NCBI GenBank assembly: GCA_015680685.1
Contig: MNCI01011140.1
Coordinates: 282,207-346,206, forward strand
From: Gnetum montanum
Taxonomy: Eukaryota > Streptophyta > Gnetopsida > Gnetales > Gnetaceae
DNA: 64,000 bases
Direction of reading: 5' to 3'
Shown: in pieces, positions 48,500-58,745 of the stretch
How positions within the stretch are numbered: the first letter of the stretch is position 1
How the letters are laid out: every line of letters begins with the position of its first letter
Program-made: the position numbers and the translations under genes
Notes under the pieces: generated by a model
What the model saw: the letters and a program-made list of their open reading frames with translations, nothing else
Database searches by the model: none
Told to the model about the DNA's origin: nothing

Positions 48500-49250
48500 T
48501 AGGTCAAATACTTCATGGAAATTAATGGACACCTTTACAAGGTGTATGCTGATGGCGTGATCTATTGGTGTGTCCCTAATGAAGATCAACTATCCATTCT
48601 ATATGATGCTCATGAAGGACCTTGCAGAGGCCACTATGCAAGGAGATGCATAGCCATAAAAATCTTGATGGCAGGGTACTATTGGCCCACAATCTTTAGG
48701 AATTCCCACTAGTTTGTCACGTCTTGTGAATGTTGTCAACGTGATGGGGGGGATGACCACTCATATGGAAGGTCCTCAACAATGAATTCAACCACTAGAA
48801 CCTTTTGACATATGGGGTGTTGACTTCATGGGTCCCATCACACCCATGTCTAATGAGAAAGTGTATATTATAGTAGCAATTGAATATTGCACATCATCCA
48901 CTATTGCCATATTTATCAATAGCCTGTGAACTAAACCTTAAGCTAAGTTTAGCACAAAAGGAGAGATTGATCAACTTGAATGTGCTAGATGAAAATTTCT
49001 TAGTGGCCCTATCCTTGAATGAGGTGAATAAGACATTTAGCAAGCAATGCCATGATCTTAGAATTAGGAAAGTAAGGTTTCAACCAGGAGATAAGGTCCT
49101 CTATTGGAACCCCACACATGTACCTCAAAAGGAAAAATTTCAAACATTATGGGAGGGACCTTTTATAATTCATCAAACCTTTCCCTCTAGGACCATGACA
49201 ATTTACAAACCTGACTACCCAAATAAAAAGTAGTTGGTCAATATCCAACA
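48500..49250 (+). pseudogene. integrase of element G with core deletion
   Basis: The zinc region reads HEGPCRGHYARR (48610) and SCECCQRDGG (48720), HHCC largely intact. The core starts FDIWGVDFMGPITPMSNEKV (48806) with the first catalytic Asp, but after YIIVAIEYC the reading jumps across the segment present in element I (61540 to 61110, minus strand). The second Asp, the Glu and the surrounding 140 or so residues are missing; only a short scrap (tgcacatcatccactattgcc, 48886) of it remains. The C-terminal domain 48950-49233 (KVRFQPGDKVLYWNPTH) is well preserved. Confidence 0.85.
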
Positions 49251-50977
49251 AATTAAACCTTCCCTAGAACCAAGATTGACTTGTGTAAATACTGCCTCAC
49301 CTGATGGACACCCATGTTCTATGTTTTAGATCTCCTCCTTTCAACTCAGTCATGGGGAAGATGGCCATCCATGTTGACCATTACCATGGCCTCTTAGTTT
49401 TCTCTACCTTTTGGTTTTTCATGTTTTTAATTTTATAAGCTTTCTTATTTTCAAATTTATCTAATTTTATGTTGTTTTTAGTATATTTAAATTTTCTTAA
49501 TTATTTTACACTTTCTTATACATTTTACTTTATTTTATTTCTTATGTTTCTTTTTATTAAGTATGATATTTTCTCATTTTTGCTAATAAATTTTCTTTAT
49601 TATCACAAGACACAATGTTGTTGTTGTTGTTTACTAATGATGGTTTGTGCTGAATGTGTGATTGTCGATGTCTAGTTTCTACTTTTGAATTCTAATATAT
49701 GAGGACTTTGAAATGGTTTATTTTTCATGGGATAGGTAGTGAGTCCACATCATCCACCCATCCAAAGAACTCTATGGTTTCCCTTATTCTAGGAATTTGA
49801 GGTCCCTTTTTCATTAAAGAAACTTTTAATCAATTAGTGACCTTGGTAGTTCTAGAATTAGGAAGGATCCAAAGGTTTGTAAAGGGTTTGACTTCAAGGG
49901 GACTCAATACTCTTTGTACTCTTCTTCTTGCTTGAGTGCTTGAGTGTTTTTTCATGGACTTCTCACTATTCCATACCATAAATGATAGGAAGACAAATAA
50001 TGTCATTGCATGGTGTGGCTCCCATCATTCAAAAAATGAAAAAACAAAAACAAAAATGATGGGAATTCAAAGCACACCCCTTCGACATGAATAAAGTCCA
50101 TGCATGGTGTGATTCCAATTTTTTTTAAAAAAACAAACATAACAATGGAAATTCAAAGCACACCCCATGGACAAATAAAAGGGATACAAGCATTGGTTAT
50201 GGAACTCGAAAGACATACACCTATGCCTAAAGGTCCCCTCTAACTAAGGCCCTCTCTCTCTCACTTCCTAATTCTCTCTCCTCTTTGTGAAATGATGGTT
50301 GTCTTGAGAGGATACTCTTGTGTCTTGAGTGGGTTGATCAGTCTTAGAGTGCTGATGCAAAGTCATTGAAAGTGGATGGTTTTGATTTAGATCGAGGATG
50401 AAACTTCTTGGGTCATTTTAACCATAATTCCACAAGGGACTTCTTATGACCTTAATTTGGAACTCCATTCCACCCTCTCTATCATCCATTCATGCTACCA
50501 TAACTCAACTCACTACCAAGTGCTATGTTATGCTCTATGTCTTAGTTTGACATATTGGGATTCTTGAGTGGATTTTTTTGGGTTGGTCCTTAACTTATCA
50601 TGATCATTAAATTGACTATGGCACCCATGAAATCCTTAGTTGAGGTTACACAAGGGCAAAAAGAGCATGAGCCTGCTATGGGGAGGATCCACTTGCATAG
50701 CTATTAGCTTAATTAGTTAAGGTTCCTTACCTTTGACATCATTACAATCTTATATTTTGTATTTTCCATTGTGTAAACTTCTCAATACTCAATATTTCAT
50801 TGCATTCATCCATTAAATTAATTTTTCTCCATTTTTTACAACTTTATAAACTTCAATTCCCTCTTCTCATGATTTCATACTATTCCTGGTCTTCTAAGCT
50901 TTCATTTGACCCTAATTCCATTGAAAAATTACTTGTATTTTGAAAGTTTGACCAAAGTCAATGAAAGGAAATGATGG
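49251..50977 (+). other. 3' untranslated region of G
   Basis: No coding is supported. The stretch aligns with the same part of I (minus strand 60646-59500) and with the first part of the 3' region of F. It includes the imperfect tandem duplication at 50007-50170 and polypyrimidine stretches (50225-50285, 50815-50880). Confidence 0.7.
50007..50170 (+). repeat. Imperfect tandem duplication with hairpin in 3' region of G
   Basis: gcatggtgtggctccc - A-rich - gaattcaaagcacacccc is followed by gcatggtgtgattcc - A-rich - aattcaaagcacacccc. Element I has a single copy (about 59990-60055). The first copy contains a perfect 10-base inverted repeat, tcccatcatt (50020-50029) and aatgatggga (50055-50064). 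Confidence 0.75.
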
Positions 50978-51090
50978 TCAATAGGTACATCATCGAGGCC
51001 TCATCAATGCAACTAACCCCTTTGATGAGACCATGTCATCAAGGCCTCATCAATGTAATACAAAAAAAAAAAAAAACTATATATACCATC
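50978..51090 (+). promoter_or_regulatory. Internal U3-like promoter block upstream of the extra ORF of G
   Basis: The sequence begins TGATGGTCAA like an LTR and carries catcgaggcctcatcaatg (50984) and catcaaggcctcatcaatg (51034), close copies of the palindromic U3 motif of the LTRs of G. It is followed by an A-run and a TATA box tatatata at 51078-51085. Sequence after the TATA box is unlike the R/U5 of the LTR. It could drive the extra ORF separately from gag-pol, or be a scar of recombination with another LTR. Confidence 0.6.
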
Positions 51091-51233
51091 GGACACTTTG
51101 GAAATTTTTTGTCATTTGCTCATAACACATGGTGAATTTTTGCAATTTTTTAGAGCCCAAAACCTTCCAAAGTCCATAACTTTCAATCCATTTGTCCACA
51201 TCACTCCATTTTTTGATCCAGCACTTACTAAAG

Positions 51234-51540
51234 GTAAGATATTTATCATGGGGCCCACAAACATTAAGGTTTCCAATACAGTTTTCAAAAAAAATTTCTA
51301 ACTCCCCTAAGGGTTAGTAACTTTAATCATACATAAACATCAACTTTCTCCAAGTTAACCCTTCCAACAACCTCCGAGATGATTTATCAATGATAAGACA
51401 TAAATAGAATAATAATTAAGTTAATTAAATCAACCATAATTACAACTTAGCCAAGTGTAACTACCCTTAAGATTTAAGGTATCCCAATCATTTTAAGGTT
51501 ACACAATGATTACTAATCCATGGTTCTATTGTGATTGTAG
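51234..51540 (+). other. Predicted 5' leader intron before the extra ORF
   Basis: A consensus donor AAG|GTAAGAT at 51233/51234, a branch-like TACTAAT at 51511-51517 and the acceptor gattgtag ending at 51540 define a 307-bp intron. The ATG of the extra ORF is the first codon after the acceptor. Alternatively the acceptor may be joined to a donor near the 5' LTR, as reported for the env-like gene of the barley element Bagy-2. Confidence 0.55.
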
Positions 51541-54370
51541 ATGGCACCAAAACAAAAGCGTCCACAAGAAGGAAAACCCTCACAACCATGGGAGAAAAGA
51601 CCTAGAGCTAGAAGGGGCTAGTAGGAACAAGGCCAAGAACAACAAGAGGTGACCCATGCAATGAGACCTCTCCATGAGGCATCCAAAGTGGAATCTGTTT
51701 GATAGATTCCAAAAGAAGAAGTGCCTACAAAATAGTCTCAATGAGGAGAAGTGCCTAGACCTATGCCTAGGCTTGAGGTCACTCTAACTCAAGCCTACCT
51801 AGACATCATCAATTCTTGAGAGATCCAAAGATCAGTTCTTCAAGAAATAAATTTTAGACCATTTTTGGAGAAAGCTCTAGAGGATGTCATAACACAACTG
51901 CAAATCTCTCTCATGTGGCCAATCATCATGACCAATGGGGAATGGTACTTGGGAGAGACTTATCTTTTCTGGAACAACCGAAGGCTAGGGTCTATTGTAA
52001 AGATCAAGGATGTTCAAATGTTCTATTCGATGGAGGCTATCGCATAGGCATTGGAGTTGCCAAACATTAGAACATAGCTAGTAGAGATATCAACAAAAGG
52101 TGATCCTGAGGTGAAAAGGAAATGGACCTAGGGATATTATAGGGTAGACTGTAAGGAGTATGACATGCTCACACATAGAGCAAATTTATTTTAAGATTGT
52201 GGCCTAGCACCTCAATCCAATGGTGAGGCCAAGTTAGGTGACTACCTTCTCTGCTTGTGCATATGCCACTCTAAGTGGGAAATTTCCTATTAATCTTCCA
52301 TAACTAATTTATTTGGAGATCGAGAAGCACTTCAAGGAGAACAAACATGGAAGAAGGACCCTACCCTTTCCATTCCTTATAAGAAAAATTTATAAGAGGG
52401 CAAGTATTGTTCAATATTCTAATGATACTCTTAGGCATACTCCCTTGGCCTCATGGGCAGAAATCATGAAGGAAAAAATGCCAGCAGCCATCCAAGAAGA
52501 GGAGCTTCCGCCAGCACCATCCACTTAGGAGATAAGACTAGAGGCCCATGTAGTCCTTAAGCATCTATGAAAAATTTGAAAGTATCTATTGATTGAATAA
52601 GATTAGCAAGTAAGAATGAGTGGGGAAAATCCATCTATGTATTGACCAACAATAAGTCACCTTAATGAGGTGGCTTGAATAGTTAGTCAGATGAAGAGGG
52701 GTGGTTCCATTTTCTCTACCCAAAGAATGCAGCTACCTTTGTGGTTGGATTCCAACACTTGGGAGGTGATGATATCATTAGTAATACATCATCTATTCCT
52801 AGAAATCTCTAGGAATGTCACCACTTTCTCAATGAAATTGAAGGAATGTGAAGAGGCAACTGTCTTGGTGATGCAACACCAAGGGCAGGAAACAGTGGCA
52901 AAAGTGGTAGCTGATCATGTAGCTGAAGCACTAAATGCATTGGTGGTGTTTGTAGTAGATGTATCTACACTCTAAGATGTGTAGACTTTCATAGGCATGG
53001 TTAGTGGAAAATTTAATGCAGCAACATGAACAACTAGTGGAATGACTAGTAGGAACTAGGCAACCAACTCTAGATATATTTGATCTTCTAGAGAACATCA
53101 TTGCAACCTAGTTGAAGTTGCTAAATGCAAAGAGAAAATGCATCATTTTGGAGGGGAAACTAGAAATAGCCCAAAAGCAAAATCAACACTTGGCCATGAA
53201 GGTTGGTAAACTTCATACCTGACATGCAAAACAAACAATCCTCAGCCCAATAATGACAAGAGATGAAGCTATCAAATAGCTTCAAGAACAATTTCAAAAG
53301 GCTGAGAAGGAAGTGGTAATAACCATCTTCAAATAGTCTATGGCAAAAGCTAAAACACATTCAATCAAAAAAGACTTGAATCAAATGTACCAAGAAAATG
53401 AGGCATTGATTACACAAAATCATCACCTGTGAAATGTTGATGCTCACAGAGATCAAATGCAAAACTTTATTCATCAATAGTAGGAGCAGCTTGTCAGAGC
53501 AAACACTAAACTAAAAAAATTGGCTATGGAGAATTGAAATCTATCAATGGAGGAGGTACACACATTACGAAAAATTTCTACCATCAAAATAACCACCTGG
53601 AAGAACAAAGCTCTTAAGTTTGAGAGGGTGAAGAATCACTATAGGGACCAAGTTGGCTTGCAGAAGGAAATTAATGAAAAAGAAATCCATATGGCAAAGG
53701 CTAATGTTAATGAATCCCTCTAGAAACTCCAGCAAGGAAGAGAAATGTGGCAGCCCATCCTTGATGGGATTGATTCCTACAAGAAAGTGGAGATCTACTT
53801 GAAAGAGTTGTAGATCAAAGAAATGATAGAGTATATGGAGTTGGCAAATCTTTGTTATGAAAACCAGCAATGCTGATAGCTGGACGACCATGGTCAGAAT
53901 TAGAGAAGCAAGTGGCTAGCTTGTATTTGCTATACAAGGTCATGTTTAAACACTGCAAGAACACCAAGCAAAAGCTTGAAACTACTAATGTGAACTCAAG
54001 ATCCTTAGAGGGTGATTCATAGATCAGTGATCCATCACTAAGGACCTAGCCAGGCAAATGAATGACTACTAGGAGCTAAAGAACATAGTTTGAACATTCA
54101 ACATCAAACACAAATGGTTTGCTACCTGGTTTGTCAATGCTAAGGAGTTGTTTCTAGCAATCTCGTGTCCTTGAGAGGTGCTTGTCCCAACCCACATTAG
54201 GAAAGCTACATGGATGGTGCATAATTCCAAGAGTAAAAGGGAGAAAATGAAAGCACTACTAGATGCTTTCTTCCTTCCACCTGAAGTTATAACACCAATA
54301 GGACAACACAACCTTAACCACTACCAGTGCATGTAGCCAATGAAGGTTCCCTGAAGCCACAAGAACCATC
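51541..54370 (+). pseudogene. Extra ORF (aORF) of element G, coiled-coil protein, decayed
   Basis: Starts MAPKQKRPQEGKPSQPWEKR, very basic and possibly nuclear-directed, directly after the predicted acceptor site. A globular-looking part follows: FRPFLEKALEDVITQLQIS and WYLGETYLFWNNRRLGS (open piece 51865-52047), then KTW/RRTLPFPFLIRK (52350). From about 53090 to 53870 the reading is a long Lys/Glu/Leu-rich coiled coil (for example KFERVKNHYRDQVGLQKEIN at 53615). The end has SKREKMKALLDAFFLP-like coding (54235). It occupies the slot of the env-like or ORF-1 gene of Athila elements, but no transmembrane stretch is seen. Stops and frameshifts are many. The copy in E (107-2640) is colinear. Confidence 0.72.
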
Positions 54371-54638
54371 ATCACCTGGGATAGTTTGATCTTTTCCAAC
54401 AAGCTTCATATCATCAAGGAATGTGTTGTCTAATTTTTGAAGAGTTGTGTTATGGTGTTCAATTTTGTGTCTTGAACACCATCATTTTTGTAATGTGTTG
54501 ATTTGTACACTTGGGAACTCCATTTTTTGTCACGTTAGTCAAGTTTGTTTTGTTGAAAGAAAAGTCAATCAATAATCCCATACCTTCCCAATTTTGTAAA
54601 ATAACTTGAGGATGAGTTTTTATTTAGTCATGGGGGTA

Positions 54639-55501
54639 TGATGAGTTGTCATTGGTTGCCTATGTTGATGAGGCCTTGTCAATGCAGCCGACCACGTTGA
54701 TGAGGCCTCGTCCATGGGGCCCTGTCAACGCATGTCAACCTACATCAACTATGCCTCATCAATGTAGTGTCTATCCATCAAAAGTTAGAAATTTTTTCCC
54801 TGAGTGCCTGTAGTAGGAGTCATTGAGTGTACGAATTTTATTCAAGTATTTTTGTAGCTAAGCACAATAGTGTGTGCAGCATTAAAGATAAGCTTTTTGA
54901 TAAACCTTGCAGCACTTTGGATAGATTAGCTCTTTTATTTATGCATTCAATGTTTTCTATTATTTGTTAATTATTCTCAAATATTTTGTAATTATTTTCC
55001 AGCAATTGAGTTAATGAGATTATTAAGCTATATATATTAAATACATAAGTACAACTACTTCAAGTGTAACATATATTCACTTGGTAATCCCAGCAGCATT
55101 ATCACTTGGTATGATCAGTAGTGTAGCATTTGGTCATCCAATAGTGAATACATGGGTTCAAGACGTGTATAGAAAGTGGGAATAGATACTTATGTTAGGA
55201 TTATTTAAATAGTAGTTAATTAATTAATTTATATTAGTTAATAAAATTCCCTTTTTTCTACATTTCGAGCACCTACAATATAAAATACAAAATGATAAAA
55301 GTTAGATGCCTCAATTACACTTAACCATACCAACGTGCATCACAAGTCTAATTGGGAGGACAATAATTAACCTTAAGGATAGATTCACTTCCTAAAGGGC
55401 TTGTGCACTGGAAATGATAAAGTCCATGGAATTCAATCGAGTCATGCATGAACACTTCATGATTCATATGGTTGGGTGTAGGGGTACCTTGCTACTCATC
55501 A
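54639..55501 (+). repeat. 3' LTR of element G (863 bp), TATA deleted
   Basis: Matches the 5' LTR except for an 80-bp deletion at about 54778, which removes the TATA box and the start of R (42626-42705 of the 5' LTR). The U3 palindromes are present at 54673-54770. Ends ctcatca, then TSD atcac. Confidence 0.92.
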
Positions 55502-55506
55502 ATCAC

Positions 55507-56160
55507 CATTTCTATTTGGTTTATCACTCTTTAAGATAAGATGAGGAAATTCTAGGCATTCAACAACTGGAAGGAATTTTCAATATGGAAAATCCACCAC
55601 CAGTAAATTCTTGGTGAGGAACCACATCATTAAGGTTCTTGAACTACCATGATATCTCTAAGGTAGTTTACAAATATTTACCTAAGCCTTATAGCCCTAG
55701 AAAAGCTTACGTAGATAACGAATATGGTCATTTGTTTGAGTTAGCTTTAGCACATGCAAATGTCCAAAATCAAGATCAAGCTTATAGGCTATTTATTGAA
55801 AACTTAAGAGATATGGCTTAAATTTGATATTCTAACTTACTAAACAATAGTATGCCCAGTTGGGATGATATGAAGAATATATTCATAGCCCAATTTGGCA
55901 ACCAAATTAACCAACATCAACTATATTATAGGTTTGCTCAAGCTAAGCAAGGATTCAAAAAATCATTTAGGAAATTTAACATGAAATTACAGTGGATTTG
56001 TGGATTGTTTCAAAGGAAATATAGACCTTTGGATGAAGTGCTTAGAGACACATATTAGAATACTATTAATCCAAGAGGAAGGTTTTTGTTATATTTGGAA
56101 TGTACCATTATTTTTGGATTTTTTGAAATTATTAAAGTTTTGATTAATGAGTATTAAGCT
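55507..56160 (+). pseudogene. Right half of target element N, gag fragment
   Basis: Two open pieces (55639-55821 and 55852-56058) read RDISKVVYKYLPK-like coding and then PSWDDMKNIFIAQFGNQ with KQGFKKSFRKFNMKLQWI, the hallmark SWxxLKxxFxxxF core of retrotransposon gag (Retrotrans_gag family). A single stop separates the pieces. The reading continues to about 56150 (GRFLLYLECTIIFGFFEII). No protease or RT follows before region O, so N is truncated. Confidence 0.7.
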
Positions 56161-56315
56161 TTGAAAATATGATAATATATGGTAAAATTACTACATTATT
56201 TAAATTGATAATTATAAATTTTTGTAATTCCATGATATTAATTCATACTAAGAAGTAAGTCATAACATGTCTTTGATTATAGTTAATTTGATTTCCATAA
56301 CATGTCTTTGATTAT
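56161..56315 (+). repeat. Short AT-rich spacer with a 20-bp direct duplication
   Basis: cataacatgtctttgattat occurs perfectly at 56261-56280 and 56296-56315, separated by 15 bases. No coding is visible. It lies at the junction between gag fragment N and region O. Confidence 0.7.
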
Positions 56316-57674
56316 CACTTTTTCATTCTTTTTCAATTTTAATTTTCTTTCATCTTCTATTTTTCTTATCCATGCAAAAACCAAAGAATTAGGTTCCACT
56401 AGTCTAACCTCATTATCCTTTAGATTATAGATCCATTTATAATCTATTCATTTATCCTTTACTCTTTATTTTGGTGTGAACCAATCCACTACTACATATT
56501 TTATAATTTCATCTCTTGATTCAATGTTTCTTTCTCTATCCACTTTTTTATTTCCATCCCCCAACCTAACCAAAAGTATCATTCCATTTGTGATATTAAA
56601 AAAATGGATTGAATGAACTTTTTGATTTCTTATTCCTTAACCCAACATATGTAGCTTCTTGTTCCTCTCCTTGAGTTTCTTCAATGTCTAATCATGGATT
56701 CATAATATCTTGCTGAAACATTCTTGGCTAGAAATTTTTTGTAATAGCATCCCTACATAATATTGTATCTTGAAAATCATCTAAATTTCCTAAAACATTT
56801 TTCTAGTAACTTATTTTTTGATCCACCCTTTCTTATCATTTTCCTAAAGACCTTCCATCACCTTATCCCACATCTTAATGTGGAATCGAATGTAGTATGT
56901 AATTATTGCTATGTACTATGTTTGATTTAATGTAGTGTCTAGGACCCTTGGTTCACCTGAAGGAAGATGTGGATGTCCATTAACACTTTTCCATAGCTTG
57001 AATAGTTCAGATCAATTTTTTCCTTGATGTTTATTTTCCATATCATCATAGGAGTTCCCTTCTCTATATATGTTGCATTCCAAAAGGATTCTTCACCTAG
57101 CTAGATATGTATCCATCAAGGAATCCTTTAAATTCATATATTTTATCAATGTAATATGATTTGTATTTTCTTCCATTATCTTTTTCTATAAGATGATACA
57201 TATCAATAAGCTCTAATAGAGAAATTATATCATTTTTTCTCATAGCCATTAAAAGTCTTATAAACTTCCATCAATATCCTCATGCATATGTTGTAATAGA
57301 ATGTGAAATAAACGAAAATATATTTATTCTTGTTATCTCTCTCACAATTATTCATTTGTAGGAAAAGTATAGCAGGTAATGGCTTAAAATTAGTGCTTGG
57401 ATTGATTTCATTTGAATAATCTAAAGTATTCTATTCTTCATGTACAAATCCTAAATGGTAAATAGTGCTTCTCTAAGGGATCATCTCTTGGAATTGTATT
57501 GTTTCTTTATCATATCATCATATGTGTTAATAGGATCCTCCAAATCTCTCAAGAATTTTAACAAAGATGTTATGGTGCACTATGAATCCATCTGTGTATA
57601 AAATGGACTAAAATGGCCAAAACCTTCATATCCTCATCCTTTTACTAGAATTCCCATAAGTGATATTTCAAACT
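56316..57674 (-). pseudogene. Unrecognised minus-strand coding remnant O
   Basis: On the minus strand protein-like pieces run from the right to the left: INTYDDMIKKQYNSKR (about 57545-57495), IDKIYEFKGFLDGYIS (about 57150-57105), GNSYDDMENKHQGKN (about 57060-57015), SVNGHPHLPSGEPRVLD (about 56985-56935), MWDKVMEGL and YVGLRNKKSKSS (about 56650-56610). The plus strand of the same stretch is pyrimidine-rich and has no reading. Stops and shifts break it. I do not recognise the family; it may be a transposon protein or a captured or dead host gene. No LTR encloses it. Confidence 0.4.
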
Positions 57675-57676
57675 TT

Positions 57677-57905
57677 TATAGACCTTTTGGTATATCAAAA
57701 CCTTAGAAAATGGAGAATGTGGACAATTTGCTTGTGATCTTGTAGGACTTGGAAAGGACAAAATCATGCTCATGACAAGAGCATAAGATTGGGATAAGAG
57801 ATTAACGGTGTAAAGAAAAGATGATGAGATCGAGATAAGAACTTTATGGTGTTAAGACAAGAAGTAAGATGAGTCCAAGATGAGACTAAGATGAGAGCTG
57901 AGTTG
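57677..57905 (+). repeat. Copia A-family LTR fragment Q
   Basis: gaccttttggtatatcaaaacc and agaatgtgga at the start and atgagagctgagttg at the end match the first 200 or so bases of the LTR of copia A (12111 and 17410). It is cut by the LTR of element I, so I probably inserted into it; the remainder would lie outside the window. Confidence 0.85.
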
Positions 57906-57910
57906 CCAAT

Positions 57911-58745
57911 TAATGAGTGACGAGGTACCCGTACACTCAACCATACGAATACGAGCGTTACACATGCAATTTTGTTGAACTTCATAGACTATGTGCCTAC
58001 ACGCCTTATGGAACACTTAAGGTTAATCGTTCGTTGTCTTCCCGGACTTACTTGTATTTGTCATAGTTGTATGGTTAATTAAGTCTAAGGTATGTGATTT
58101 TTATGTCTTTTATGTTTTATCGCCTATGCTAATGAGGCAAAGGGTGAAGAAACTAAGTAACTAACTTTAACTAACTAAGTTCTAATGCCTAACATCAGTA
58201 TCCATTCCCACTTACCGTTCACACCCTAAACCAATGCAACCTTCTGGGATTACCAAACGCTATTCATTGCTGGGATTACCAAGCATAATGCACGTGATCG
58301 AAGCGGTCGTACTAAATGCACTTAACTAGGAGTGTTGATGGTTGAGAGAGATTTAATTAACTAATAAAGCATTTAAATAATTAACAATAATTAAAATCCT
58401 ATTTAGTTTATTCCATGCATTGCAAGGTTTATCCAAAAAGTTTGTCTTTATTTCTGTACACAAACTTGTGCTCAAGTACAATATATGCTTGAATAAAGAT
58501 CCATTCACTTTGGGACTCCTACTACAGGCACATGGAAATTAATCTAACTTTGGAATCGAAAAACTACAAGAGTTTGGCTACGGTCTAGATCTAGATGGTG
58601 AAACAAGGGAGAGCCACCTCTTATTTATAGATTTGATGGCGCGTGTGATATCGCGTACGTGATATTGCAGCGGAAGATGTGATATCGCGTACACAATATC
58701 ATGGGGGATGCGATATCGCAGCCCATGCAATACCACGTCCCATCA
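57911..58745 (-). repeat. 3' LTR of element I (835 bp)
   Basis: On the minus strand it begins TGATGGGACG, has a TATA box ctataaataa (58630-58621), the aaataaagacaaactttttgg signal region (58457-58434) and the U5 clauses ggtaatcccagc (two copies, 58285-58240), and ends ctcatta. It is colinear with the LTRs of E, F and G downstream of the TATA box. Confidence 0.9.
58634..58740 (-). promoter_or_regulatory. GATATCGC palindromic array in U3 of I
   Basis: gatatcgcgtac-type words occur at about 58647, 58660, 58680, 58692 and 58710; tgcgatatcgca at 58709-58720 is a perfect 12-base palindrome. The array directly adjoins the TATA box and is much more GC-rich than its surroundings. It replaces the AGGCCT motif found at the same position in E and G. 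Confidence 0.8.

Larger units (their letters stand above)
42487..55501 (+). mobile_element. Complete Athila-like Ty3/gypsy element G (13.0 kb)
   Basis: Both LTRs begin TGATGAG and end ctcatca; the flanks are atcat (42482-42486) and atcac (55502-55506), a 5-bp TSD with one change. Inside are a tRNA-Asp-type primer site, gag, protease, RT/RNase H, integrase, a 1.7 kb untranslated stretch, a promoter-like block with intron, an extra coiled-coil ORF and a polypurine tract (catgggggta at 54629-54638). All coding parts are broken, the integrase core is deleted and the 3' LTR lacks a TATA box. It is nested in the gag-like target N. Confidence 0.92.

Noticed and set aside
50978-51090. Internal U3-like block read as the 3' LTR of G
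   Set aside because: The sequence after the TATA box is not R/U5 of this family, and the true 3' LTR with TSD is at 54639-55501.
53565-54311. Minus-strand frames of 108 and 80 residues opposite the extra ORF of G
   Set aside because: They are antisense to coiled-coil coding that is colinear with the second copy in E; no motif is visible.
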